Part shown: piece by piece, positions 1 through 8,276 of the stretch
Layout: every line of letters begins with the position of its first letter
How positions within the stretch are numbered: position 1 is the stretch's first letter
DNA from: Kribbella soli
GTDB taxonomy: Bacteria > Actinomycetota > Actinomycetes > Propionibacteriales > Kribbellaceae
Assembly (NCBI RefSeq): GCF_004331345.1
Contig: NZ_SJJZ01000003.1
Location: 868,001 to 932,000, forward strand
Length of the DNA stretch: 64,000 nt
Direction: 5' to 3'
The notes under the pieces: model-generated
Databases searched by the model: none
Seen by the model: the letters and a program-made list of their open reading frames with translations, nothing else
Told to the model about the DNA's origin: nothing
Translations under genes and position numbers: made by a program

Positions 1-2
1 AG

Positions 3-917
3 GGCGTGGGGGTAGGCGGCGAGTGGGGTGGAGCCGTTCTGCTCAGCAGTGAGTTCAGCGAGGCCGGACAACGTGGCTTCTGGGCGTCAGCCGCCCAGGT
101 CGGGCCGCCGCTCGGGACCTTGCTGGCGAACGGCGTACTGGCTGTTCTGGCCGGAGGGTTGTCCGAGGACGCGTTCCTGAGCTGGGGATGGCGGGTCGCC
201 TTCCTGCTGTCCGCAGTACTGGTCGCCTTCGGTCTGCTGATCCGTTCCAGGCTGGAGGAAACGCCGGTGTTCCGCGAGCTCGAGGCGCGGGGCGATCGGC
301 CGACCGCTCCGGTCTCCGAGGTGCTACGGACCCAGACCCGGCCGCTGATTGCGGCGATCCTGGCTCGGGTGGGGCCGGACGTGCTCTATGCAATGTTCGC
401 GGTATTCGTCCTCACGTATGCGACCAAGGAACTGGGCATGAGTCGTGGCGAGGCGGTGACCGCCGTACTGGTCGGTTCTGCGCTGCAGGTCGTGATGATT
501 CCCTGGTCCGGTTGGCTTTCGGACCGGTACGGGCGTCGCACGGTGTACGCAATCGGTGCGGTCGGCGGTGCCGTGTGGAGCGTGGTCTTCTTCGCCATGG
601 CGTCGTCGCTGGCGACTGTGTTGCCAGGTGTGGTGATCGGGCTGGTGTTCCACTCGCTGATGTACGGGCCGCAGGCCGCGTTCGTATCGGAGCAGTTCAC
701 CGCGCGGCTGCGGTACACCGGGAGCTCGCTGGCCTACACGTTCGCCGGGGTGATCGGTGGTGCGCTGGCGCCGCTGGCGTTCACGTACTTCCTCGCCAAG
801 GCGGGCACGGGGTACGTGATCGCGGCGTACATCATTGTGGCGTGCTCGATCACCCTCGTCGGCCTCCGCCTCGGCCGGGCCGTGCAGGAGGAGTCCCTTG
901 CCCTCAGCCCTGCATGA
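3..917 (+). CDS. MFS transporter, metabolite:H+ symporter type (5' end outside window)
   Basis: C-terminal two thirds of a 12-helix major facilitator. The frame is open to the left edge, so the true start lies upstream; a GTG at 6 is in frame but unlikely to be the start. It opens with the GVGGEWGGAV stretch (helix 4 region of MHS/proline-betaine-type symporters), then a long cytoplasmic loop (RSRLEETPVFRELEARGD) and the second-half signature SDRYGRR around codon 175. About eight hydrophobic segments remain. MHS members carry organic acids, betaine or shikimate-like solutes; the substrate cannot be read here. It converges on the GntR gene and overlaps its 3' end by 14 bp. The neighbouring GntR and amidohydrolase suggest a small catabolic set, but this is inference. 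Confidence 0.85.
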   Translation, partial: GVGVGGEWGGAVLLSSEFSEAGQRGFWASAAQVGPPLGTLLANGVLAVLAGGLSEDAFLSWGWRVAFLLSAVLVAFGLLIRSRLEETPVFRELEARGDRPTAPVSEVLRTQTRPLIAAILARVGPDVLYAMFAVFVLTYATKELGMSRGEAVTAVLVGSALQVVMIPWSGWLSDRYGRRTVYAIGAVGGAVWSVVFFAMASSLATVLPGVVIGLVFHSLMYGPQAAFVSEQFTARLRYTGSSLAYTFAGVIGGALAPLAFTYFLAKAGTGYVIAAYIIVACSITLVGLRLGRAVQEESLALSPA

Positions 918-1542
918 GGACCGAGCCCGTGGTGCCGAGATGGCTGAGGATCGCCTTCTCGGCCGCGGCCGGATCACCGCCGGCCAGGCCGTCGACGATG
1001 GCCTGGTGCTCGGCGAGGACGTCCTGCCGGCGGGTCGCGCTGCGCTGCAGGGCGACGACGCCGAGGAGCACGTGCTTGGACCGCAGGTTCTCGTACAGCC
1101 GGCCGAGCACGGAGTTGCCGCCGGCCGCGACCAGGAGCGCGTGGAACTGGCTGTCCAGCTCGATGAACGCCTTCGCGTCGCCCTGCGCGACGATCGCCCG
1201 CTGCTGCTCGAGGACGCTCGTCATCGCCTCGACCGGGGCAGCGTCGGCCGCAAGAGAAGTCGACGCGGCCCAGCACTCGATCACGCCGCGGGCCTGCATC
1301 AGTTCGGCGATCTCGCGGCCGGGCAGTGGCGCGACGAACGCCCCGCGGTGCGGCACGAGCTGGACCAGGTCCTCGGCGGCGAGCATCAGCAACGCCTCGC
1401 GGACCGGCGTACGCGAAATGCCGACCTCGGTGGCGACGACCTGCTCGTTGATGAACGTCCCCGACACGGCCGGGTCGCTCAGCACCGTCCCCCGCAGATA
1501 CTGATAGGCACGATCCCGGCCGGAGTCCCCACTCAATTGCAT
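904..1542 (-). CDS. GntR-family transcriptional regulator, FadR/FCD subfamily
   Basis: 212-residue regulator. The N-terminal winged helix contains the typical VVATEVGISRTPVREALLML recognition region (about residues 35-55). The C-terminal all-helical FCD ligand domain carries the metal-site residues D and H in LDSQFHALLV and a further H in EHQAIVDGL. ATG at 1542 is preferred; a TTG six bases upstream is the only other option. It is divergent from the nitrilase gene, with only 29 bp between the start codons. A TGTATACA palindrome lies in that gap. FCD regulators usually act as repressors released by an organic acid. It probably controls itself and the nitrilase and perhaps the MFS gene. Confidence 0.88.
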   Translation of the reverse strand: MQLSGDSGRDRAYQYLRGTVLSDPAVSGTFINEQVVATEVGISRTPVREALLMLAAEDLVQLVPHRGAFVAPLPGREIAELMQARGVIECWAASTSLAADAAPVEAMTSVLEQQRAIVAQGDAKAFIELDSQFHALLVAAGGNSVLGRLYENLRSKHVLLGVVALQRSATRRQDVLAEHQAIVDGLAGGDPAAAEKAILSHLGTTGSVLMQG

Positions 1543-1548
1543 ACCCAA

Positions 1549-1556
1549 TGTATACA
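1549..1556. promoter_or_regulatory. Probable GntR operator TGTATACA
   Basis: Perfect 8-bp palindrome TGTATACA lying 7 nt upstream of the GntR start codon and 16 nt upstream of the nitrilase start codon. GntR/FCD operators are commonly short palindromes of the TNGTNNNACNA kind, and the site is correctly placed to block both divergent genes. Confidence 0.6.
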
Positions 1557-1571
1557 GCTTCGGAGGTTCTG

Positions 1572-2342
1572 ATGACAGCCCTGCACGTGGCCGCGGCCCA
1601 GATCAGCAGCGGGCCGGACCCGGTCGCCAACCTGACCACCGCGACCGACGCGGTCCGGCAGGCGGCCGCCGACGGCGCCGAGCTCATCATCCTGCCCGAA
1701 GCCACGTCGGCCTGTTTCGGGACCGACCTGCGCTCGATCGCCGAGCCGTTGGACGGACCGTTCGCCACCGGTCTGCGGAAGGTCGCGGCGGACGCCGGGG
1801 TCGTGGTGGTCGCCGGCCTGTTCGAGCCGTCCGAGGACGGACGGGTGCACAACACGCTGCTCGTCACGGGACCTGGCGTGGAAGCGTCGTACCGGAAGAT
1901 CCACCTGTACGACGCGTTCGGGTCGCGCGAGTCGGACACTGTTGCACCGGGCAACGAGCTGGTGGCGTTCGGCCTGCGGGACGTGACGATCGGGCTGGCG
2001 ACCTGCTACGACCTGCGGTTCGCCGAGCAGTTCACCGCGCTCGGGCGGCTCGGGGCGGAGCTGATCGTCGTACCGGCGTCGTGGGGTGCGGGGCCGGGCA
2101 AGGAAGAGCAGTGGGATCTGCTGACGCGGGCTCGCGCGGCGGACGCCCAGGCCTGGTTGCTGGCGTGCGATCAGGCCTATGTACCGCCGGTCGGCACGGA
2201 TCCGCTGGGGATCGGGCGCAGCAGCCTGACCACTCCCCTGGGCCAGACCCACACCAGGCTCGGCGCCGGCGCCGAGACGTTGCACGCCGTCGTCGACACC
2301 TCGGTCGTCGCTGCGGTCCGCTCCCGGGTGCCCATCCTCTAA
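1572..2342 (+). CDS. Carbon-nitrogen hydrolase (nitrilase superfamily, omega-amidase-like)
   Basis: 256-residue nitrilase-fold amidohydrolase. The Glu-Lys-Cys triad is visible: E43 (LPEATSACFG), K109 (SYRKIHLYDAF) and C145 (GLATCYDLRF). Length and the YRKIHLYDAFG and VVPASWGAGPGKEEQW motifs resemble deaminated-glutathione amidase / omega-amidase (Nit) rather than true nitrilases. It would hydrolyse a small linear amide to acid plus ammonia in the cytoplasm. ATG 1572 is chosen because GGAGG sits 5 nt upstream; an earlier start at 1548 would overlap the operator. Divergent from the GntR regulator, which probably controls it. Confidence 0.87.
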   Translation: MTALHVAAAQISSGPDPVANLTTATDAVRQAAADGAELIILPEATSACFGTDLRSIAEPLDGPFATGLRKVAADAGVVVVAGLFEPSEDGRVHNTLLVTGPGVEASYRKIHLYDAFGSRESDTVAPGNELVAFGLRDVTIGLATCYDLRFAEQFTALGRLGAELIVVPASWGAGPGKEEQWDLLTRARAADAQAWLLACDQAYVPPVGTDPLGIGRSSLTTPLGQTHTRLGAGAETLHAVVDTSVVAAVRSRVPIL

Positions 2343-2345
2343 GGC

Positions 2346-2663
2346 TTAAGCGAGGCCGTTCTTCTTCATGCGGGCGTTGTACTCGCGCATCCGCGGCGGG
2401 TAGCCGACGACGGCCGCGTCGTACGACGGGATGCCGAGCTTGTTCGCGAAATCGTGCGCCCACTTGACCGACGGGACCCGGCGGCGGGTCCACTCGCCGT
2501 CGAGCGCGACCAGCACCATCGTGTACTCCGTCACCGCCGTCCGCGGCTCGACGAACCCCTCGACGCCCTGGCGGGTCTGGGCGAACTCACGCAGGTGCGC
2601 CTGGTCGGGAGTGTCCGACCGGCGCATCGTTCCGGCCTTCTGCCGGCGACCGAACCACTTCAT
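2346..2663 (-). CDS. Conserved actinobacterial protein of unknown function
   Basis: 105-residue basic, soluble protein beginning MKWFGRRQKAGTMRRSDTP and containing EYTMVLVALDGEWTRRRVP and AHDFANKLGIPSYDAAVVGYPPRMREYNAR. I recognise this as a short conserved protein often sitting next to lpdA in actinomycetes, but I know no function. No signal peptide, membrane helix or metal motif is visible. An in-frame ATG at 2627 (MRRSDTPDQ) is an alternative start. It converges on the nitrilase gene with 3 bp between stop codons and is divergent from lpdA with about 200 bp between. Confidence 0.8.
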   Translation of the reverse strand: MKWFGRRQKAGTMRRSDTPDQAHLREFAQTRQGVEGFVEPRTAVTEYTMVLVALDGEWTRRRVPSVKWAHDFANKLGIPSYDAAVVGYPPRMREYNARMKKNGLA

Positions 2664-2862
2664 GACGTCAAGTGTCCACTATCTGTGCAAGTCCGCGCCG
2701 AAATCCTGGATAACGGTTGCGGCCGATCCCGGCCTGCCCGCCACGACCGGCCCGGGGATGGATCCGGCCGTGATCGGTGACAAGATGACGCCGGGCCGGA
2801 ACCGCGATCCGGGACCGCCCGCCCCCGACCAGACCCACAGCCTTGGACCCACGGAGGAACCT

Positions 2863-4254
2863 GTGACTGACAGTGGTACTGCACCTGGTACGACGTACGA
2901 CCTGGTAATTCTCGGCGGCGGCAGCGGTGGCTACGCCGCCGGACTGCGCGCCGCGACGCTCGGCCTGTCCGTGGCGCTGGTGGAGAAGGACAAGGTCGGC
3001 GGAACCTGTCTGCACCGTGGGTGCATCCCGACCAAGGCGCTGCTGCACGCGGCCGAGGTCGCGGACTCGGCGCGCGAGGGTGAGCAGTTCGGGGTCCGGA
3101 CGACGCTCGAGGGCGTCGACATGGGTGGTGTGAACAAGTACAAGGACGGCGTCGTCGACCGGCTGTTCAAGGGTCTGCAGGGCCAGTTGAAGGCCCGCGG
3201 CATCACGGTGATCGAGGGCGAGGGGCGGCTGACCTCGCCCACCACGGTCCAGGTCGGCGACACGACGTACACCGGCCGCAACGTCATCCTTGCCTCCGGC
3301 TCCTACTCCCGTTCCCTGCCCGGCCTGGAGCTCGACGGGCACCGGGTGATCGCGAGTGAGCACGCGCTGACGCTTGACCGGGTCCCGGAATCCGCGGTGA
3401 TCCTCGGCGGCGGCGTGATCGGTGTCGAGTTCGCGTCCGCGTGGACGTCGTTCGGCACCAAGGTGACGATCGTCGAGGCGCTGCCGCGGCTGGTCCCGGC
3501 CGAGGACGCCGACTGCTCGAAGACCTTGGAGCGCGCGTTCCGGAAGCGGAAGATCGCGTTCAAGACCGGTACGCGGTTCGAGTCGGTCGCGCTGACCGAC
3601 TCCGGCGTACAGGTGACCGTCGCGGGCGGCGAGGTGATCGAGGCCGAGGTACTGCTGGTGGCCGTCGGCCGGGGGCCCAACACCACGGGTCTCGGTTATG
3701 AAGAGGTCGGCGTCGCGCTCGACCGTGGGTTCGTGACCGTCGACTCGACGCTGCAGACCAGCGTGCCGGGCGTGTACGCGGTCGGCGACATCGTGCAGGG
3801 GCTGCAGCTCGCGCACCGCGGCTTCCAGCAGGGCATCTTCGTTGCCGAGCACCTCGCCGGCCTCGCTCCGACGCCGATCGACGAGGCGGGCATCCCGCGC
3901 GTGACGTACTCCGAGCCGGAGGTCGCGTCGGTCGGGCTGACCGAGGAGCAGGCCCGGGAGAAGTACGGCGACGTGGAGATCCTCAACTACAACCTCGGCG
4001 GCAACGGCAAGTCGCAGATCCTGAAGACGGCGGGCTTCGTGAAGCTGGTCCGCGCTCGTGACGGCGCGGTCGTCGGGCTGCACATGGTCGGCTCGCGTGT
4101 CGGCGAACTGATCGGCGAGGCGCAGCTGATCTACAACTGGGAGGCGTACCCGGCGGACGTGGCGCCGCTGGTGCACGCGCACCCGACCCAGAACGAAGCC
4201 CTCGGTGAGGCCCACCTCGCCCTCGCCGGGAAACCTTTGCACTTCCATGACTGA
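2863..4254 (+). CDS. lpdA: Dihydrolipoyl dehydrogenase (E3)
   Basis: 463-residue FAD disulfide oxidoreductase that reoxidises dihydrolipoyl groups of the E2 subunit with NAD+. FAD-binding GGGSGGYAAG is at residues 18-27, redox disulfide C49/C54 in GGTCLHRGCIPTK, NAD-binding GGGVIGVEFAS near 190, the second FAD motif YAVGDI near 305, and the catalytic His-Glu pair in HAHPTQNE (H440, E445). GTG 2863 is chosen because GGAGG lies 5 nt upstream and the protein then begins at the Rossmann fold. An open frame extends about 430 nt further upstream but is not protein-like. sucB follows 128 bp downstream, so E3 and E2 are encoded side by side. Confidence 0.97.
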   Translation: MTDSGTAPGTTYDLVILGGGSGGYAAGLRAATLGLSVALVEKDKVGGTCLHRGCIPTKALLHAAEVADSAREGEQFGVRTTLEGVDMGGVNKYKDGVVDRLFKGLQGQLKARGITVIEGEGRLTSPTTVQVGDTTYTGRNVILASGSYSRSLPGLELDGHRVIASEHALTLDRVPESAVILGGGVIGVEFASAWTSFGTKVTIVEALPRLVPAEDADCSKTLERAFRKRKIAFKTGTRFESVALTDSGVQVTVAGGEVIEAEVLLVAVGRGPNTTGLGYEEVGVALDRGFVTVDSTLQTSVPGVYAVGDIVQGLQLAHRGFQQGIFVAEHLAGLAPTPIDEAGIPRVTYSEPEVASVGLTEEQAREKYGDVEILNYNLGGNGKSQILKTAGFVKLVRARDGAVVGLHMVGSRVGELIGEAQLIYNWEAYPADVAPLVHAHPTQNEALGEAHLALAGKPLHFHD

Positions 4255-4382
4255 CCCTGCTGGACCGTCCCAGTAAGTTGGAGCTGCAGGAGCGTGAAGG
4301 ATGGCCGTGACCCGGATCCCGGCCGCTCCGGCGGCACCGTAGGCTGACACTCGACCGATCAGACGAAGGAGCAACGACCGTC

Positions 4383-6257
4383 ATGCCGACCTCTGTATCC
4401 CTGCCGGCCCTCGGGGAGAGCGTCACCGAAGGAACCGTCACCCGCTGGCTCAAGCAGGTCGGTGACACGGTTGCCGTGGACGAACCCCTGCTGGAGGTCT
4501 CGACCGACAAGGTCGACACCGAAATCCCGAGCCCCGTTGCCGGCACCCTTCTCGAGATCAAGGCCGCCGAGGACGAGACCGTCGAGGTCGGCGCCGAACT
4601 GGCCGTGATCGGCGACGCCGGCGAGGCCGGCTCCGCTCCTGCGGCTCCGGCCGAGCCTGCGGCTGACCCCGCGCCGGCCGCTGCCCCTGCCGAGTCCGCT
4701 CCGGCTCCGGCCGCCGAGGCTCCCGCCGCCGCGCCTGCTCCGGCGCCGGCTGCTGAGGCTCCTGCCGCTGAGGCTCCTGCTGCTGAGGAGGCTGCCGCTC
4801 CTGCTCCGGCCGAGGCTGCCCCCGCTGAGGGCGCTTCCGGTACGTCGGTGACGCTGCCCGCGCTGGGTGAAAGCGTGACCGAGGGAACCGTCACCCGCTG
4901 GCTCAAGCAGGTCGGCGACGACGTGGCGGTTGACGAGCCGCTCCTCGAGGTCTCCACCGACAAGGTCGACACCGAGATCCCGAGCCCGATCGCCGGCAAG
5001 CTTCTGGAGATCAAGGTCGCCGAGGACGAGACCGTCGAGGTCGGCGCCGAACTGGCCATCGTCGGCTCCGGCGCCCCCGCCGCCGCTGCTCCGGCTCCTG
5101 CTCCTGAGGCGGCCCCGGCTGCTGCTCCTGCTCAGGCTGCCGCTCCTGCCCCGGCCGCTGCTCCCGCCCCGGCTCCGGCTGCTGCTCCTGCCCCGGCTGC
5201 TGCCCCCGCTCCGGCTCCTGCCGCTGCCCCGGCTCCGGTCGCCGCTCCGGCTGCTCAGGCTCCCGCTCCGCAGGCGGCTCCGGCCCCGGCGGCTCCGGCC
5301 GCTCCTGCGGTGTCGCCGAACGGCTCCGCCGACGGCGCGAACTACGTCACCCCGCTGGTGCGCAAGCTCGCCGCGGAGCATGAGGTCGACCTGAACGCCG
5401 TACAGGGCACCGGCGTCGGCGGCCGTATCCGCAAGCAGGACGTGATCGCCGCCGCCGAGGCGAAGAAGGCCGCCGCAGCCGCACCCGCTCCGGCAGCCCA
5501 GGCCGCGGCCCCGGCCGCAGCGGCGAAGGCCCCGGAGATCAGCCCGCTGCGCGGCACCACCGAGAAGATGAGCCGGATCCGCAAGGCGATCGCGGCCCAC
5601 ATGGTCAACAGCCTGAAGGTCTCGGCCCAGCTGACCACGGTCGTCGAGGTCGACGTCACCGAGATCTCGAAGCTGCGGAACAAGAAGAAGGCCGACTTCG
5701 AGGCCCGCGAGGGCGTCAAGCTGTCCTTCCTCCCGTTCTTCGCGCTCGCCGCGGTGGACGCGCTCAAGCAGTACCCGAAGCTGAACGCGTCGATCGACGA
5801 GGAGAAGGGCGAGATCACGTACCACGCCGCCGAGCACCTCGGCATCGCGGTGGACGTGGAACGCGGCCTGATGGTCCCGGTCGTGCACAACGCCGGCGAC
5901 CTGAACATCGCCGGCCTGGCGAAGAAGATCGCCGACCTCGCCGACCGCACCCGCAACAACAAGGTGCTGCCGGACGAGATGGCGGGCGGCACGTTCACCA
6001 TCACCAACACCGGTAGCCGGGGCGCGCTGTTCGACACCCCGATCCTGAACCAGCCGCAGGTCGGCATGCTCGGGACCGGCGCCGTGGTGAAGCGCCCGGT
6101 GGTCATCACCCACCCGGAGCTCGGCGAGACGATCGCGATCCGGCAGATGGTGTACCTGGCGCTGACCTACGACCACCGCCTGGTCGACGGCGCCGACGCG
6201 GCCCGTTACCTGACGGCCGTCAAGCAGCGCCTCGAAGAGGCCCAGTTCGACGTCTGA
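4383..6257 (+). CDS. sucB: Dihydrolipoamide acyltransferase E2 with two lipoyl domains
   Basis: 624-residue E2 of a 2-oxoacid dehydrogenase complex (2-oxoglutarate or pyruvate type). Two lipoyl domains occur at about residues 1-76 and 150-228, with lipoyl-lysines K43 and K194 in identical DKVDTEIPSP contexts. Each is followed by a long Ala/Pro-rich swinging arm. A peripheral subunit-binding domain lies at about 320-357 (YVTPLVRKLA ... GTGVGGRIRKQDV). The catalytic acyltransferase domain ends with H598 and D602 in DHRLVDG. AAGGAG precedes the ATG. The lipoyl domains depend on LipB and LipA, both in this window. The linker DNA is a low-complexity GCTCCTGC mix, easily expanded or lost. Choice between succinyl and acetyl specificity is not certain. 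Confidence 0.95.
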   Translation: MPTSVSLPALGESVTEGTVTRWLKQVGDTVAVDEPLLEVSTDKVDTEIPSPVAGTLLEIKAAEDETVEVGAELAVIGDAGEAGSAPAAPAEPAADPAPAAAPAESAPAPAAEAPAAAPAPAPAAEAPAAEAPAAEEAAAPAPAEAAPAEGASGTSVTLPALGESVTEGTVTRWLKQVGDDVAVDEPLLEVSTDKVDTEIPSPIAGKLLEIKVAEDETVEVGAELAIVGSGAPAAAAPAPAPEAAPAAAPAQAAAPAPAAAPAPAPAAAPAPAAAPAPAPAAAPAPVAAPAAQAPAPQAAPAPAAPAAPAVSPNGSADGANYVTPLVRKLAAEHEVDLNAVQGTGVGGRIRKQDVIAAAEAKKAAAAAPAPAAQAAAPAAAAKAPEISPLRGTTEKMSRIRKAIAAHMVNSLKVSAQLTTVVEVDVTEISKLRNKKKADFEAREGVKLSFLPFFALAAVDALKQYPKLNASIDEEKGEITYHAAEHLGIAVDVERGLMVPVVHNAGDLNIAGLAKKIADLADRTRNNKVLPDEMAGGTFTITNTGSRGALFDTPILNQPQVGMLGTGAVVKRPVVITHPELGETIAIRQMVYLALTYDHRLVDGADAARYLTAVKQRLEEAQFDV

Positions 6258-6271
6258 TCCGATCGGACACC

Positions 6272-6319
6272 CGGCGCCGGTGCCTGTCTCCCCGGAGACG
6301 GCCACCGGCGCCGTTCTTT
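6272..6319 (+). terminator. Intrinsic terminator after sucB
   Basis: Inverted repeat CGGCGCCGGTG (6272-6282) / CACCGGCGCCG (6303-6313) with a second small stem (GTCTCCCCGGAGAC) in the loop, followed by TTCTTT. It starts 15 nt after the sucB stop codon and ends 37 nt before the next ATG, so it closes the lpdA-sucB unit. Confidence 0.75.
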
Positions 6320-6355
6320 GATCCGGCGGTCGGCACCGACAAGGAGCAGAACGGG

Positions 6356-7243
6356 ATGAAGTACGTACTGGCCGGCGCCTCCGGCTTCCTCGGCAAGGCC
6401 CTCGCCCGCGACTTGGTTGCCAACGGCCACCAGGTCGTCCGGCTGGTACGACGTACTCCGTCGACGCCGGACGAAGTCCGCTGGGACCCGGCCCGCGGCG
6501 ATCTGGACGTGGCAGCCCTGGGCGATCCCGATGTCCTGGTCAACCTGGCCGGCGCGAACATCGGCCGCCCGTGGACACCGACGTACCGCCTGAAGATCCG
6601 GGAGAGCCGCGTCGCGACGACCGCGACCCTGGCCGCTGCGGCGACCCAGCTCGACCGCCGGCCGGTGCTGCTTACGCAGAGCGGGATCGGCGGCTACGGC
6701 ACCGACCTCGGCGATCGCATCCTGACCGAGGACTCCGACCTCGGCGAGGGATTCCTGTCCGACGTCGTCCGGTTATGGGAGGGCGCGCTCGAGCCTGCCC
6801 GTGCAGCAGGCAGCCGAGTGGCCGCGCTGCGAACAGGCGTCGTACTCGGCAGCAAGGCTCCGGCGTTCCAGCTCCTGTCTCTCCCCTTCCGCATCGGTCT
6901 CGGCGGCCGCTTCGGGTCGGGAACCCAGTACTTCCCGGTCGTCTCGCTGACCGACTGGATCCGCGCCGTCCGGCACGTTGCCGAGAACGACAGCGTGAGC
7001 GGCCCGGTGAACATCTCCCTACCGACACCGGCGACCAACCTCGAGCTCACCGAAGCCCTGGCCACCGCCCTGCGCCGCCCCTGCGTCATCCCGGTGCCCG
7101 GAATCCTCATGAAGGCCGCCCTCGGCGAATTCGCCTGGGAACTCCTGGGCAGCAAACGAGCCCTCCCAACCCGTCTCCAGTCCAGCGGCTTCACCTTCCA
7201 TCACCCCACCGTCACCGCCGCAATCTCCGCCGCCCTCGCCTAG
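6356..7243 (+). CDS. TIGR01777-family NAD-dependent epimerase/dehydratase-like protein
   Basis: 295-residue extended SDR-type protein. The nucleotide-binding motif GASGFLG is at residues 7-13. The family signature VNLAGANIGRPWT is near residue 62, SGIGGYG near 108, and a C-terminal DUF1731-like stretch (LGEFAWELLGSKRALPTRLQSSGFTFHHP) is present. Enzymes of this family (YfcH/SulA-like) are widespread but their substrate is unknown. CAAGGAG lies 8 nt upstream of the ATG. In many actinobacteria this gene sits between sucB and lipB, as here. Confidence 0.88.
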   Translation: MKYVLAGASGFLGKALARDLVANGHQVVRLVRRTPSTPDEVRWDPARGDLDVAALGDPDVLVNLAGANIGRPWTPTYRLKIRESRVATTATLAAAATQLDRRPVLLTQSGIGGYGTDLGDRILTEDSDLGEGFLSDVVRLWEGALEPARAAGSRVAALRTGVVLGSKAPAFQLLSLPFRIGLGGRFGSGTQYFPVVSLTDWIRAVRHVAENDSVSGPVNISLPTPATNLELTEALATALRRPCVIPVPGILMKAALGEFAWELLGSKRALPTRLQSSGFTFHHPTVTAAISAALA

Positions 7244-7285
7244 CCCGGATGAGAGCGGCGGTGCCGCTCAGTTTCGACGCCGACG

Positions 7286-8128
7286 TCATGCGTCGTCGTG
7301 GGCGAGGTTGCTGGACAGCTCGCGGTAGGCCTCGGCCTGCGCGAGAAGGGCTGTGGCCTTCTGCTCGAAGGTGGCGATCGCGTCGGCGCCGGCCGCGAAG
7401 CGCAGCGGCGGGTCGTCCTGGTTTGCGAGCTGGACCAACGCGTTCGCGAGTTTCGCGGGGTCGCCGCCCTGCCGGCCGTTCATGCTCTGCCAGCCCTTGA
7501 CGGTCAGCCTGGTTCGCTCGGCGTAGTCGTCAATGGTCGGCTCGGCGTACTTCGTCGATTCAGGACTCAGCAACTCGGTACGGAAGAAGCCGGGCTCGAC
7601 GAGCATGGTGCGGATCCCGAACGGCGCGACCTCGGGGGTCAGCGACTCCATCCATCCCTCGACGCCGAACTTCGACGCGGCGTACGCCGTACAGAACTCC
7701 TGACCGGCAATTCCGGCCGTCGACGAGATGGTGACGACGAGACCCGACCGCCGGCCGCGCATGACCGGAAGCACAGCGCGGGTGACATCGACCGGACCGA
7801 ACAGAGTGGTCTCGATCTGTGCCCGGAACTCCTCCGGGCTCAGCTCCTCGAAGAACCCGGCGTTGAAGTTGCCGGCGTTGTTGACCAGTACGTCGATCCG
7901 GCCGAACCGCTCGACAGCCGAGCGGACTGCGTCGTTGATACCGGCGGGATCGGTGACGTCGAGCTTGAGGACCAGCAGGTCGTCGTGGGCGGCGAGCACG
8001 GAGCGCACCCGGTCCGGATTGCGTCCGGTGGCCACGACGGCGTGACCGGCTGCCAGCGCCGCCTCAACGATGTCGGCACCCAGGCCCCGGCCTGCACCGG
8101 TGATCAGCCAAACCTTCTTGTCAGTCAT
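7286..8128 (-). CDS. Short-chain dehydrogenase/reductase
   Basis: 280-residue classical SDR. Cofactor motif TGAGRGLG is at residues 10-17, NNAG near 88, the catalytic Ser in VTISSTAG, and the YxxxK pair in YAASKFG. This is the NAD(P)-dependent oxidoreductase pattern of YqjQ/baeyer-type SDRs with unknown substrate. ATG 8128 starts MTDKKVWLITGAGRG; an ATG at 8140 right after a GAGAGGG tract is possible. It is divergent from an XRE regulator 149 bp away, the usual arrangement for a regulator controlling a neighbouring SDR in actinomycetes. Confidence 0.88.
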   Translation of the reverse strand: MTDKKVWLITGAGRGLGADIVEAALAAGHAVVATGRNPDRVRSVLAAHDDLLVLKLDVTDPAGINDAVRSAVERFGRIDVLVNNAGNFNAGFFEELSPEEFRAQIETTLFGPVDVTRAVLPVMRGRRSGLVVTISSTAGIAGQEFCTAYAASKFGVEGWMESLTPEVAPFGIRTMLVEPGFFRTELLSPESTKYAEPTIDDYAERTRLTVKGWQSMNGRQGGDPAKLANALVQLANQDDPPLRFAAGADAIATFEQKATALLAQAEAYRELSSNLAHDDA

Positions 8129-8263
8129 GCGACTGCACATCCCTCTCGTCGATGTACCGCGATCCCGCGGCTGGTGCAGTCCACGCAACCAGCCGGCGTC
8201 TGCTGCTGGCAGACTCTGTTTGAGGGGTACTCAGAGGGACCCCCTCCTGCGCGGATCCGCTCG

Positions 8264-8276
8264 TAGAGTGGACGAC
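8264..8276 (+). promoter_or_regulatory. -10 element of a probable leaderless promoter
   Basis: TAGAGT at 8264-8269 is followed by 7 nt and then the ATG at 8277. There is no purine-rich ribosome-binding site in between, so transcription probably starts at the A of the start codon. Confidence 0.5.

Noticed and set aside
2663..2670. TGACGTCA palindrome at the start of the conserved hypothetical gene
   Set aside because: Eight-base palindromes of this sort are frequent in high-GC DNA; no second copy or nearby regulator supports function.
4359..6305. A 648-codon antisense frame across sucB
   Set aside because: It mirrors the lipoyl domains and Ala/Pro linkers of sucB and gives Ser/Arg/Gly repeats. 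It is a shadow of a certain gene.
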